From contig NZ_QPMJ01000002.1 of assembly GCF_003369835.1 (NCBI RefSeq), positions 496,001 to 560,000 on the forward strand: a stretch of DNA of 64,000 nt. The letters run 5' to 3'. Shown in pieces: positions 9,460-17,631 of this stretch (position 1 is its first letter; each line of letters begins with the position of its first letter). Position numbers and translations under genes: made by a program. The notes under the pieces were generated by a model. It was not told where the DNA came from and ran no database searches. It was given only the letters and a program-made list of their open reading frames with translations. The stretch comes from Halorussus rarus (lineage in GTDB: Archaea > Halobacteriota > Halobacteria > Halobacteriales > Haladaptataceae).

Positions 9460-10005
9460 CTAGTGGATTGTCACTTCGTAGTCCTCGACCGAGATATCCA
9501 CCAGACTCGTCGCCTCGTGGTCGGTCTCGTCGAGCGCCGTCTCGCCGACCTTCCGGATGACGACGACGATGTCGGCGATCTCCGCGCCGATCTCGTCGAG
9601 CGCGTCGCAGATCGAGGCCAGCGTCCCGCCGGTCGAGAGCAGGTCGTCGACGACGAGCACGCGGTCGCCCGCCTCGACGTCGTTGATGTACATCTCCGAC
9701 TCGGAGTAGCCGGTGGTCTGGTGGAGCGCGACCTCGCCGTCGAGGCCGTACTCGCGCTTGCGGATGACCACCAGCGGGACGTCGGTCTGGAGCGACAGCG
9801 CGGTCGCGATGTGGATTCCCATCGCCTCGGGCGCGACGATCTTGTCCACGTCGAGGTCCGCCGCGCGGGTGACCCCGACCACGACCTCGCGGAGCAGTGC
9901 GGGTTCGAGCATCGGCACGCCGTTGCTGATGGGGTGGACGAGGTACTGGTAGCCGTCCTTGTCGACGATGGGCGCTTCGTGCAGGGAGTCGAGGAGCCGG
10001 TCCAT
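9460..10005 (-). CDS. hpt: hypoxanthine/guanine phosphoribosyltransferase
   Basis: The enzyme converts hypoxanthine or guanine plus PRPP to the nucleotide (purine salvage). The protein has 181 residues from the ATG at 10005 ([10 protein letters not shown]), close to the length of archaeal HPRT. The PRPP-binding loop [16 protein letters not shown] is at residues 117-131. The frame is open further upstream, but that part is arginine-rich and is excluded. The nucleobase permease upstream on the same strand would supply its substrates. Archaeal HPRT resembles adenine PRTase in sequence, so the base specificity is known from the family and not from this sequence. Confidence 0.9.
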   Translation of the reverse strand: MDRLLDSLHEAPIVDKDGYQYLVHPISNGVPMLEPALLREVVVGVTRAADLDVDKIVAPEAMGIHIATALSLQTDVPLVVIRKREYGLDGEVALHQTTGYSESEMYINDVEAGDRVLVVDDLLSTGGTLASICDALDEIGAEIADIVVVIRKVGETALDETDHEATSLVDISVEDYEVTIH

Positions 10006-10417
10006 GGCGTGTCTTGGGCGCAAGGGTGGCAAAAGCGGTTCGTTCTCCGGGCGACGCGCGGCGGGTCCGCGGGAACAACTCCGCGGCCGAGAACGACGCG
10101 GACGGTGGTGGAACTCCATTGGGCGTGGAGGACTACGGACTTGACCCTGTCATTGTGCTACGAGAAGTCGCGGGGAAACGGGTCCCGCTGTCGGCCGCAT
10201 CGTCGGCCGGAGCGGGCTTTGTTATTGAGTACCACAATCGCCCGTATCGGATAGTACCGGCCGAGCCGGTTCGAGCGCAGGGGTGACATCCGGGAGTAAT
10301 TCGGCGTTGTCGACGCGCCCGGACGGGTTTCGGTCCCGCGTTCGAGAACACGCCGCCCGCGGAGCGTGCTCTCGCTTGTTCAGGGCTCAACAATCGCCGA
10401 TGCTCCATCGGTACCGC
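10006..10417. other. intergenic region between hpt and the DUF1328 remnant
   Basis: This is 412 bp of GC-rich sequence. Short open frames exist on both strands here, but none has a domain, ribosome site or convincing coding character. I see no tRNA or repeat. It presumably carries the hpt promoter. Confidence 0.4.
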
Positions 10418-10569
10418 TCACACGACGTACGACAGCACGGCCAACACCAAGAACGCGATCACCAACCACTTCGCCGCGTCCATCGACAGTCCCGCCACGC
10501 CGCCCGCGCCGAGCGCCGCCGCGACGATCGCTAGCACGAAGAACGCGATTCCAGTTCGAGTATGGGCAT
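10418..10569 (-). pseudogene. DUF1328-like small membrane protein, frameshifted
   Basis: On the minus strand, an ATG at 10569 reads MPILELES and then hits a stop. The adjacent frame from about 10546 gives a classic two-helix DUF1328-like protein: [20 protein letters not shown], then [17 protein letters not shown], ending at the TGA at 10418-10420. The distance from ATG to stop is 152 nt, one nucleotide short of 51 codons, so a single-base deletion would explain it. It sits about 90 bp outside the left edge of the integrated island. Either it is a genuine pseudogene or there is a one-base error in the assembly. Confidence 0.6.
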
Positions 10570-10654
10570 AGTCGGTCCTGGGTGCCCGGCTGCGAGACGG
10601 GTGGTGCTTGACGGGTCCGGGCGGGAAGGGCTGCCGTAGATTCCGGAAGTAGTG

Positions 10655-10667
10655 GGCCTCGGCACTC
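10655..10667 (+). repeat. left 13-bp direct repeat (candidate attL core)
   Basis: GGCCTCGGCACTC occurs here and again, identically, at 30528-30540. The two copies sit exactly where base composition shifts from GC-rich to AT-rich and back. This is the expected layout of attachment-site cores left by integration of a mobile element. Confidence 0.7.
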
Positions 10668-10791
10668 GAACCAGTAACTATTACCGACTTACGAAACTAT
10701 TTACAAAAGGCCTTGTCCATTCCTAAATCGATCGATTACGAGCGGATTTCTACGGAGAAGCACCCTTATGTAGTGGCATTCCTATCGACTG
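10662..10791 (+). repeat. island left-end repeat, copy A
   Basis: This is an imperfect direct repeat of about 125 bp with copy B at 11569-11689. The first 42 bases match at 40 positions, and weaker similarity continues (both share a CTACGGAGA segment and then a short CCTAT or CCCTAT motif). It begins inside the candidate attL core. Confidence 0.65.
10676..10688 (+). repeat. left inner inverted repeat (candidate recombinase arm)
   Basis: AACTATTACCGAC here is the exact reverse complement of GTCGGTAATAGTT at 30514-30526. In a circularised element the two would flank the 13-bp core as inverted arms. Confidence 0.65.
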
Positions 10792-10863
10792 AAGTCAGCC
10801 ACCCTCACCACGAAAAATCACTCGCAGACAGAAATCCAGAGCTGATAATAGAACCAATAGCAG

Positions 10864-10871
10864 TATAAATA
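10864..10871 (+). promoter_or_regulatory. TATA box of the first island gene
   Basis: TATAAATA is centred about 27 bp upstream of the ATG at 10895. That spacing predicts a leaderless transcript starting at or next to the start codon, typical of haloarchaea. Confidence 0.6.
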
Positions 10872-10894
10872 ACGATACATTCTATGTATCTGAT

Positions 10895-11455
10895 ATGGTT
10901 GGCCGATTGTCTACCGGGCAAAAGATAGCGTACTTTCTCTATTTCGCGGTACTCCCTACAACGACATTGTTAGTGCTAACAGGCCTGCCCAGTATTGTCG
11001 AAGTAGCAATCCTCCTCGCGAGTGCTATTGGCGGTTTGGCTGGGTATGTCTGGGCACGTCATAAGGGGAGCTCTTCTATGGCCTCAATAGCAGTAGGATT
11101 ATTGGGCGTACTATTTGCTAGCTTTGCTGCAATATCGTACACGAGAAGCCCTTCAGGGAATGTTTTCAATATTTACTCGCCATATTATTCAGCAATTGTT
11201 GCTTGGGCAGTTCCGACAATCATGTGGCAAGAGGCAGAATGGCTAACTCAAGCTCAAGTAGAACAGCAATCGCACAGCAGTGAAGAAGATGAGATATCGA
11301 ACATATTGATTGAATCAGTCGGTCTTCTAGTTGCTTTGTATTATACGCATGTATTCGTCGTCCTGAATCTAGTCTCCAATGGCGAACAGTTGGGTTTCAG
11401 AATTTTTCTCGGGTTGTTTGTTCCGTGGGTTGTATACAGATGGTTCACAAGTTAG
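10895..11455 (+). CDS. multi-pass membrane protein of unknown function
   Basis: The protein has 186 residues with about five or six hydrophobic helices. A short acidic loop (HSSEEDE) lies near residue 130. No recognisable family. It has a well-placed TATA box for leaderless transcription. Low GC and a less acidic composition than backbone proteins mark it as island cargo. The intergenic sequences upstream of this gene and of the next one are copies of each other. Confidence 0.75.
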   Translation: MVGRLSTGQKIAYFLYFAVLPTTTLLVLTGLPSIVEVAILLASAIGGLAGYVWARHKGSSSMASIAVGLLGVLFASFAAISYTRSPSGNVFNIYSPYYSAIVAWAVPTIMWQEAEWLTQAQVEQQSHSSEEDEISNILIESVGLLVALYYTHVFVVLNLVSNGEQLGFRIFLGLFVPWVVYRWFTS

Positions 11456-11568
11456 TCTGCTATCTTCCTTCTGATGCGCCCTATGTTGTGGAATGCGCCA
11501 CGGCTGCGCGCAATCATCTACGCTTCCCAATAGAAGCACACTCATTTGCTCGCTTTTTAGACGAACAC

Positions 11569-11689
11569 GCACTCGAACCAGTAACTATCACCGACTTACA
11601 AAACTATTTATAGAAAAATCCGATTCACGCCTAAACCGATAGAGGGCACAGGGATAACTACGGAGATGCGCCCTATGTGTCGGAATCCT
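11569..11689 (+). repeat. island left-end repeat, copy B
   Basis: This is a second copy of the element's left-end sequence, starting GCACTCGAACCAGTAAC, with 40 of the first 42 bases identical to copy A. It contains AACTATCACCGAC (11583-11595), one mismatch from the inner inverted repeat. It lies upstream of the gene at 11739, as copy A lies upstream of the gene at 10895. Confidence 0.65.
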
Positions 11690-11738
11690 CACTTGATTCT
11701 CTCCCACATTTATTTGGATTCTATTTCAATTGGCTTCT

Positions 11739-12311
11739 ATGGCTACTGCCGAAACGTTGCTTCTCAGTGGAGGTGTGAGTCTTACTGTCAGCTTTCTCGT
11801 ATCTGAATATCAAGTTAGGAGACAATCCACGAAAGACGAAAAGCAAGAGGCGGACCAATGGTATCGAGAGTTGAACGAAGAACTGAGCCGACTCAAACAC
11901 TATTGCCAAAAGCAACTGACCTCCTCTGATATTGGTTTCAAACAGGTAGCGGAAGAACACGAAGCAGTCTCAGACGAACTCGCCAGAATTGCAGGCCGGG
12001 CTCCAAGCGGAGTCAGCATCGCGGCAGTCAGAGAAGTAGAGTCTCTTTCTGGCAAATTATACTCTCAGGCAGAAAACATCGAGGCATTCGATGCGGATAA
12101 TCCCAGTGATGCACGAGAATTTATGGAAGAAGCAGTCTCTGAGTTTAACTCCCATGTCGGAGACACAGTAGACGGAAGCGAATTCTCGTTTATAGAGGAA
12201 ATGGATGATTGGGAAACGGGGCGACATCTGTTTTCGAAAATGCTACTGAAGCTCACTCAGAAGGAGATAGACTCCCATAGGTCCCGACTGAGTGAATTTA
12301 GGCAAGAATAG
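11739..12311 (+). CDS. membrane-anchored coiled-coil-like protein
   Basis: The protein has 190 residues from the ATG at 11739; a TTG three codons earlier is less likely. It has one N-terminal hydrophobic segment (residues about 4-22). A long charged region with heptad-like character follows (KDEKQEADQWYRELNEELSR onward), predicted largely helical and facing the cytoplasm. No family was recognised. A TATA-like run lies about 28 bp upstream. It belongs to the AT-rich island. Confidence 0.7.
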   Translation: MATAETLLLSGGVSLTVSFLVSEYQVRRQSTKDEKQEADQWYRELNEELSRLKHYCQKQLTSSDIGFKQVAEEHEAVSDELARIAGRAPSGVSIAAVREVESLSGKLYSQAENIEAFDADNPSDAREFMEEAVSEFNSHVGDTVDGSEFSFIEEMDDWETGRHLFSKMLLKLTQKEIDSHRSRLSEFRQE

Positions 12312-12359
12312 GTTTCGGGGCATCGACTTGGTGCTGTTCGAGTACTTCAATGACTTCTA

Positions 12360-12476
12360 CTATGCGTGAAAACTCTCGTCACAATTTCGGCAAGTAGCCC
12401 ACTGCCCTGCCTTCACCTTCTGTTTCTCACCGCACTCAGGGCACTCACGCCATACTGAGCGATTTCGATGGGACAT
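12360..12476 (-). CDS. 38-residue zinc-ribbon microprotein
   Basis: On the minus strand, from ATG at 12476 to TAG at 12360-12362, the frame encodes 38 residues. The motifs CPECG and CRNCD are separated by about 14 residues. This is the two-knuckle pattern of a rubredoxin-like zinc ribbon. Such micro zinc fingers are frequent in haloarchaea. It lies alone between the gene ending at 12311 and the TIR gene. The rest of the gap (12477-12574) shows nothing. Confidence 0.65.
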   Translation of the reverse strand: MSHRNRSVWRECPECGEKQKVKAGQWATCRNCDESFHA

Positions 12477-12574
12477 ACTCTTGCTAACACAGCCTTGGTG
12501 TAAATCTCTGCCTGTAATCCGAATGCCGAATCTTCGAGACCACCTTCACTCTGGCTGATGCCCCTAATAGTTGT

Positions 12575-13459
12575 TCACAATGATTTGATATGTGCCGACC
12601 AAGGGATAGAATCAACGTGAGAACTTATCTCGATTTCTGCCTCCCAGAGCGGTTCCGTCTCTTTGTCTCCGTCCTTAAAATCATAGCTGTAGCACAGTTC
12701 GATGACTTCACGGGAGTAGTCTTCGGCAATCTGTTCAGGTATTTCCAGATTCGGCTGAGAGAATTTGAAAACCACATTCTCTTCGCCCGGATGTAGGTAG
12801 TCCCCCCGACCTGTATATCCATTATACTCATCCCCATATCGCTTCGCCCGTCTACGTCCGATTATCCTTCCATCGTCTCTGATTCGGATAACGCCTTTAA
12901 TATCCTCTGCAGGGGCATCCCCTATATTGGAAAGCTTGAAATCAAGATCTCCATCGGGATAGATATGAGAATCTTCACAAGTGAGATAGGGGCGTTTTCC
13001 TGCTGGCCCTATTCTCTTATCGTCCCAACTATCGGTGATTGTCTTGTATACCTCTTCTGCGGCGGATTCTACGTCTTGAGGACCGTCCACAACGACTGCT
13101 CTAAGGTCGGATAGCGGCGCACTAAATTCTCGAACTGCTTCAGCCTCGACATCTAACCAGACTGGAATAATAACATCGTCTTCTTCATAGACATTCCTGC
13201 TCGTGAACCCACGAAGTTCTCTTTTCGTCCACTCTTTGTCAAAGAATGAGTCAGAGAGAACAACAACGCCCTTGCTAGACTTTGAGATTCCACTATCGAT
13301 TGACTGTTGTAAGCTACTTCCAGGGACTATCTCCCAATCATCAAGCCAAATCTGGAGTCCCCTTTGATGAAGGGATTCAGCTAGAGGTTTCACGAAATCA
13401 GCTTTGTTCTCACTAGAATGGCAGATGAAAGCATCGTATTCGGGATTCTCGTTCGCCAT
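12575..13459 (-). CDS. TIR-domain protein with a C-terminal beta-rich domain
   Basis: The protein has 294 residues from the ATG at 13459 (MANENPEYDAF). The frame extends upstream, but this start sits directly before the domain and has a TATA-like run about 28 bp upstream. Residues 7-145 form a TIR domain: YDAFICHSSENKADFV at the N-terminus, WLDDWEIVPG, then VVVLSDSFFDKEW. Glu81 in KRELRGF is at the position of the catalytic Glu of NAD-cleaving TIRs. Residues about 155-294 are probably beta-rich and match nothing I recognise; they may sense a trigger. Prokaryotic TIR proteins commonly act in phage defence by depleting NAD or making cyclic ADP-ribose signals. That role here is inferred from family and context. 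Confidence 0.85.
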   Translation of the reverse strand: MANENPEYDAFICHSSENKADFVKPLAESLHQRGLQIWLDDWEIVPGSSLQQSIDSGISKSSKGVVVLSDSFFDKEWTKRELRGFTSRNVYEEDDVIIPVWLDVEAEAVREFSAPLSDLRAVVVDGPQDVESAAEEVYKTITDSWDDKRIGPAGKRPYLTCEDSHIYPDGDLDFKLSNIGDAPAEDIKGVIRIRDDGRIIGRRRAKRYGDEYNGYTGRGDYLHPGEENVVFKFSQPNLEIPEQIAEDYSREVIELCYSYDFKDGDKETEPLWEAEIEISSHVDSIPWSAHIKSL

Positions 13460-13591
13460 CTCTACTACATCCTGTTTTCTGACAAATAATAAATACCCAG
13501 AACTGGCGTCTCTTAACGAGATAGGAATGGACTTTGAACCAGCTGGTAGAGTCCTCAAGAGTTACTTTGCCTTCTACGATACTATCACAAT

Positions 13592-14347
13592 ATGAGCGAG
13601 TACGTTGGTGTCGACTGGGCATCTAAGGGCTGGTTCGCTATCCATCTGTCTGAAACAAGTGAATCTGGAATGGGCTTCTATCCCTCGATTTTCAATCTTT
13701 GGCACCACCATAAGGATGCGGAGCGAATACTCATTGATATCCCTGTTGGGCTGTCTTCAAACAGGAAGCGAAAGTGCGATATCGAAGCCAAGGAAGTTCT
13801 CGGCACAGTAAGAGGTAATAGCGTGTTTTATACTCCCACACGCAAGGGCGTCGGAGCACAGAATATCAAGGAGGCAAAACAAGCCCAAGAAAATCTGGAC
13901 TTCAGCGTACAGAATCAAGCATGGGCTATCGTTCCTCGAATCCAAGAAGTAGACGAGTTCTTAGAGATGTTCAGAGAAGAGATAGGCAACACAGATATCA
14001 GGGAAACTCATCCCGAGATTTGCTTTTGGGCTCTCAACGATGGAGAACCCATGACGTACGGGAAGAAGACAGAGGAAGGAATTGAAGAGCGACTCGGCTT
14101 ACTCTCGAACCATCTTACTGATGCCCGTGGTCTCTATGAGGATGCTGTGGAGACGTTCACAGAGCCCGAGTGGGCTCCAGTAATCGGGAAAAGTGGACGG
14201 GATGATATTTTGGATGCGATGGTCGCAGCACTCACCGCCAGGGAGTGCGGAGAGAATCCATCTCGGCTTCCGAAAAAGTCCGACCCGGGATACGATGATG
14301 TCCGGGGACGAGAGATGGAGATGGTGTTTTGGCCTGATATCGACTAG
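13592..14347 (+). CDS. DUF429 family protein (predicted RNase H-like nuclease fold)
   Basis: The protein has 251 residues. It opens with YVGVDWASKGWFAI, has an acidic strand LIDIPVGL at about residues 48-55 and RETHPEICFW at about 138-147, and near the C-terminus DDILDAMVAALTA. These are the conserved blocks of DUF429, which is predicted to have an RNase H-like fold with Asp/Glu metal ligands. Biochemical activity is unproven for the family. The gene is divergent from the TIR gene (132 bp between starts), and its stop codon overlaps the stop of the convergent gene at 14344. Confidence 0.8.
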   Translation: MSEYVGVDWASKGWFAIHLSETSESGMGFYPSIFNLWHHHKDAERILIDIPVGLSSNRKRKCDIEAKEVLGTVRGNSVFYTPTRKGVGAQNIKEAKQAQENLDFSVQNQAWAIVPRIQEVDEFLEMFREEIGNTDIRETHPEICFWALNDGEPMTYGKKTEEGIEERLGLLSNHLTDARGLYEDAVETFTEPEWAPVIGKSGRDDILDAMVAALTARECGENPSRLPKKSDPGYDDVRGREMEMVFWPDID

Positions 14348-15060
14348 CTTGGGAGACTCCGTTCTCGTGCGCTTTTGGGACACTCTCGTACCTGTTCGAG
14401 GTCATGCTGGTCCTCGATATTCCCGGCTAAGGTGAGTAATTCTCTTCCTCGTAGTTCAAGCCATGTCGTCCCGAGGTGACTCCGCTCCGCCTCAGTTGCA
14501 GGTATCCAATAACAGTCCCCGATGAATTCTTTGCTCCCCTTAGACGTGAACGCGAATGCTGTCGCCTCTTCCGGTATTGAGGTCAACGCCTCCTGAGCAG
14601 CAATTAGATACTTGGTCCCCAATGCGACGAAGACCAAGTCGTAACCTTCGGCAAATATTTGCCTGAGGTCTTGAGGGATATTCTTTTCCCGACTGACGGC
14701 GGCTACCAACTCGTTGTTGGTCATTTCCTCTATGTCTAGTCCGAATCTCTCCGCTCGTTCCCGAACCTGCTCGATTTCGTTAAACGTGCATTCGTAGGAG
14801 GGAATGTCTGTACCGGACGAGAGCACCCCCAAACCGGCGGAGATGATACGCCAATCGACATCGGCGAACTTTGAAAGCCGCTCTACGGCAGACTGGATGT
14901 GTCCGTGTTCTCTCCCTGTGTACATCTCAGCCGCCGAAGCGACAGATTCGGAGAACTCCTCATTCAATGCTTCCCTCGACTTCTCGTCAACCCGTCTACA
15001 GTCAGCTACCGCGTCATATTGCTTACTTCCGGAGCAAGGTGACACGACAAGGATATCCAT
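14344..15060 (-). CDS. YaaA/DUF6884-like protein
   Basis: The protein has 238 residues from the ATG at 15060 (MDILVVSPCSGSKQYDA). The N-terminal PCSGSK, the MYTGREHG segment and the WRIISAGLGVLS strand-turn are typical of the DUF6884 group, which is related to YaaA peroxide-stress proteins. Function in archaea is unknown. An in-frame upstream start exists but would overlap the neighbouring divergent promoter. It shares its stop region (CTAG) with DUF429, so the two genes converge with a 4-bp overlap. Family assignment is moderately sure. Confidence 0.6.
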   Translation of the reverse strand: MDILVVSPCSGSKQYDAVADCRRVDEKSREALNEEFSESVASAAEMYTGREHGHIQSAVERLSKFADVDWRIISAGLGVLSSGTDIPSYECTFNEIEQVRERAERFGLDIEEMTNNELVAAVSREKNIPQDLRQIFAEGYDLVFVALGTKYLIAAQEALTSIPEEATAFAFTSKGSKEFIGDCYWIPATEAERSHLGTTWLELRGRELLTLAGNIEDQHDLEQVRECPKSARERSLPS

Positions 15061-15132
15061 GATTTCAGTTGCTACCGGGTGAATTGTACATCCTACGGTT
15101 TCTTGAAGATTCACCAGAACATTCAGCTACAT

Positions 15133-16791
15133 ATGGACTTTCGCGCTCTCCCTGATTTCCCGCGATTCAATCTCGGGGTGAGTCTGTTTATTGGGCTACT
15201 GTCATCCGGTCTCTTGTTAATTCTTCCTGCCGACTCCCTCTCATCGTTGTTCCAAGTATTAGCACTCGCACAGGCATCCCTGTTAGCGATTATCGTCTCT
15301 GTCGGCCTATTGAGTGTTCAAATCGCTGCTAACCAGTTCACTCCCCTAATTGGACGACGCTTCGAAGAAGACGAATTCCTCACGAGTACGATTCTACGTT
15401 TCGGAGCCTCAATCGCTCTTGCTCTGATTGCTATGCTTCTCATCCCTGAATTGTACCCACTCACGGGACGACTCCCATTATTCGGACTTGTTCTGCTCAT
15501 CGCTGCTGGAGCCGGTGGTGCGACGTTCAGTTTCCTTTCGGTTATTGAGGTCAAGGATGACATGCTCAATTATCTGAACCCTGAATCGCTACTCGATGAT
15601 TTGCTTGAGGACGTGTCTTTTGAAGCGTATCGGCGTTTTTCCGAAGAATTGCAAGAGAACGGTCCCACCGCCCGGAGCCCTGTATTAGAGATTTTCCAGA
15701 TTGGTCAACGGGCATTCGAGGATAACGATAATCACACGGCGATATATACGATCCACACGTTGAACAAGGCTAGCCAGAAGATATTGACCGAATATGGTGA
15801 ACTCAGCGAAGAGGAACGTCTAGAGGTTAGCTTTCATCAGCGGGACCTATTCGACTACTGGAAGCGGCTCATCGACTCTGCCGTCGAGAAAGGGACTGAC
15901 AAAACGCTTTATCAGATTGTACTCAGTCAAAAGGAGATAGCAACAGTAGCCGCAGAAAATCGATTGTCAAGGGTGGGCGGTGAAGCAGCGAAAACACTCC
16001 AGTACCTTTGTGAGCAAGCGTATCAGCGAGATCGACTGGAGAAAGGCTACTACGCACGATTCAAGCATATCCTCGAAGCCAGCATCAAACACGACGTTCC
16101 AGGGATTGCCAACTCGACGGTTATCTACATGAAATCGTTTGCCTTCACCATCACTCGGGATTTTGAGCCCGAGGGCGAACACCGAAGTTGGGAGGAAAAC
16201 ATCGTTGACAACCTATTTGCGTACCTTCGAGACACTTGGTCGAAGGTGTTTGAGGAAAAGAGCGGCCAGATTAAGGATGGAGAGTATCGCGACCTTCACG
16301 ACAGATTTGAGAAATCTGTCGGTCATTATGTTTCTACCTGCTGGGCGTTCGACCGTCCATATCCCTCGAATTTAGAATCAGACTTGACCTCCGTAGCAAT
16401 CTCGGCAGCAGAAAATGACGAACAGTGGGCCGTCTCGCGCATTACTCGAATGCTCATTGAGCTGTGGGTTATCACCGAGCGCCGAGATAGTCGACGAATT
16501 AACGGCTTGGCGAGGATAATCGATTCTGGAGGTCGTAAAGGTGTTGAGGATGCATTCGACCATATTCTGTCCTACGAGCACGTAGATCCGGATGATATGG
16601 GAGAACCGGTAGTTATTGGGGAAGATGACTGGGAAGAGAAAATGGAACAGCAGAGTTCGAAAATGTATGACAACGTCGTCGAGGGCATTGGTCGGCTGAA
16701 TTCAGTACCGGACTTCAGAGAGCACGTAGTTGGGCTTAGAGAACAGATGGAAACCCGCTATAACGACTATTTCGCTGATTCAGATACGTAG
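15133..16791 (+). CDS. DUF2254-like membrane protein
   Basis: The protein has 552 residues from the ATG at 15133 (MDFRALPDFP). Four hydrophobic helices lie in the first about 150 residues (for example SLFIGLLSSGLLLILPA). The stretch LLSVQIAANQFTPLIGRRF resembles the DUF2254 membrane core. The remaining about 400 residues are soluble and mostly helical. The DUF2254 match is by eye. It is divergent from the YaaA-like gene. Function unknown; in this setting a membrane-associated defence component is possible but unproven. Confidence 0.7.
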   Translation: MDFRALPDFPRFNLGVSLFIGLLSSGLLLILPADSLSSLFQVLALAQASLLAIIVSVGLLSVQIAANQFTPLIGRRFEEDEFLTSTILRFGASIALALIAMLLIPELYPLTGRLPLFGLVLLIAAGAGGATFSFLSVIEVKDDMLNYLNPESLLDDLLEDVSFEAYRRFSEELQENGPTARSPVLEIFQIGQRAFEDNDNHTAIYTIHTLNKASQKILTEYGELSEEERLEVSFHQRDLFDYWKRLIDSAVEKGTDKTLYQIVLSQKEIATVAAENRLSRVGGEAAKTLQYLCEQAYQRDRLEKGYYARFKHILEASIKHDVPGIANSTVIYMKSFAFTITRDFEPEGEHRSWEENIVDNLFAYLRDTWSKVFEEKSGQIKDGEYRDLHDRFEKSVGHYVSTCWAFDRPYPSNLESDLTSVAISAAENDEQWAVSRITRMLIELWVITERRDSRRINGLARIIDSGGRKGVEDAFDHILSYEHVDPDDMGEPVVIGEDDWEEKMEQQSSKMYDNVVEGIGRLNSVPDFREHVVGLREQMETRYNDYFADSDT

Positions 16792-16859
16792 AGGCAACCG
16801 AAGCGAGATACCAGACTAACCTCTTTGTATCATCATCCGAGTATCTACACCTATTCAAT

Positions 16860-17570
16860 ATGGAACGTCAACACGATATCGACCGATTGTACCAGTTACT
16901 CCAAAAGGTTGAGGAGACAGTCGGCAGGAAACAGAAGCTCAAGAACTGCACCGGCTACATGGACTGGCCAGACCGTGGCGTCTACATATTCTTCGCTCCG
17001 GACGAATACCGAGAATCGCGCGACCAACGTCGGATTACTCGTATCGGAACTCACGCTGTTTCTGAGGGAAGCAGTACAACGCTCTGGAACCGACTCAGAA
17101 CGCACCGGGGAGCACAACGCGGAACCTACGAAGGCGGCGGGAACCACCGAGGCTCTGTCTTCCGGAAACGGGTTGGCGAGGCATTTGTCGAACGCGACGA
17201 CAGACATGATGAGTATCCGTATTGGGGCGAGGGATCGAGTGCAAAGCGCGAACGTCGACTCGATGAACTTGAGATGGAGCAGCGAGTAAGCGACTATCTC
17301 CGGGACCTGCCGTTCCTCTGGCTGAACGTCGACGACGAACCAAGCGCCGAGAGCCAACGGGCCTATATCGAACGAAATTCGATTGCACTCCTCAGCAACT
17401 ACCAGCGAGAGGCTGTTGATGCTCGCTCAGACGATTGGCTCGGACAACATAGCCAGAGCAAGAAAATCAACGAATCCGGGCTGTGGAATGTGGACCACGT
17501 GGATGAAGACTACGACCCCAAATTCCTTGAGCAACTCCAAGACCAGATAGAGGAAACTTCGCCCATCTGA
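16860..17570 (+). CDS. GIY-YIG nuclease-like protein
   Basis: The protein has 236 residues. GVYIFF (residues 40-45) and RIGTHAV (61-67) mimic the two short strands of the GIY-YIG fold. LWNRLRTHRG follows with its Arg/His helix, then GNHRGSVFRKRVG, and a late Glu in YIERNSIALL. The C-terminal block GLWNVDHVDEDYDPKFLE is shared by a group of such proteins. The fold call rests on motif order. The next gene, 61 bp downstream on the same strand, is a DUF262-HNH protein, so the two may form a DNA-cleaving pair. Confidence 0.65.
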   Translation: MERQHDIDRLYQLLQKVEETVGRKQKLKNCTGYMDWPDRGVYIFFAPDEYRESRDQRRITRIGTHAVSEGSSTTLWNRLRTHRGAQRGTYEGGGNHRGSVFRKRVGEAFVERDDRHDEYPYWGEGSSAKRERRLDELEMEQRVSDYLRDLPFLWLNVDDEPSAESQRAYIERNSIALLSNYQREAVDARSDDWLGQHSQSKKINESGLWNVDHVDEDYDPKFLEQLQDQIEETSPI

Positions 17571-17602
17571 GAACGGACTGCCATCGTAGTGACAGGACAC
17601 AA

Positions 17603-17608
17603 TTATAA
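17603..17608 (+). promoter_or_regulatory. TATA box of the DUF262-HNH gene
   Basis: TTATAA is centred about 27 bp upstream of the ATG at 17632, the spacing of a leaderless haloarchaeal promoter. It means the DUF262-HNH gene can be transcribed separately from the GIY-YIG-like gene. Confidence 0.5.
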
Positions 17609-17631
17609 CGTAATGTCTGTACAGCAATAGT

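Larger units (their letters stand above)
10570..10894. other. left junction of the integrated island, non-coding
   Basis: The composition changes here from GC-rich backbone to AT-rich island. The stretch holds the 13-bp direct repeat (10655-10667), the inner inverted repeat (10676-10688), a longer repeat shared with 11569-11689, and the TATA element of the first island gene. I see no gene. Confidence 0.6.

Noticed and set aside
10014-10286. 90-codon plus-strand frame after hpt
   Set aside because: It overlaps the hpt promoter region, begins in non-coding composition and shows no family pattern.
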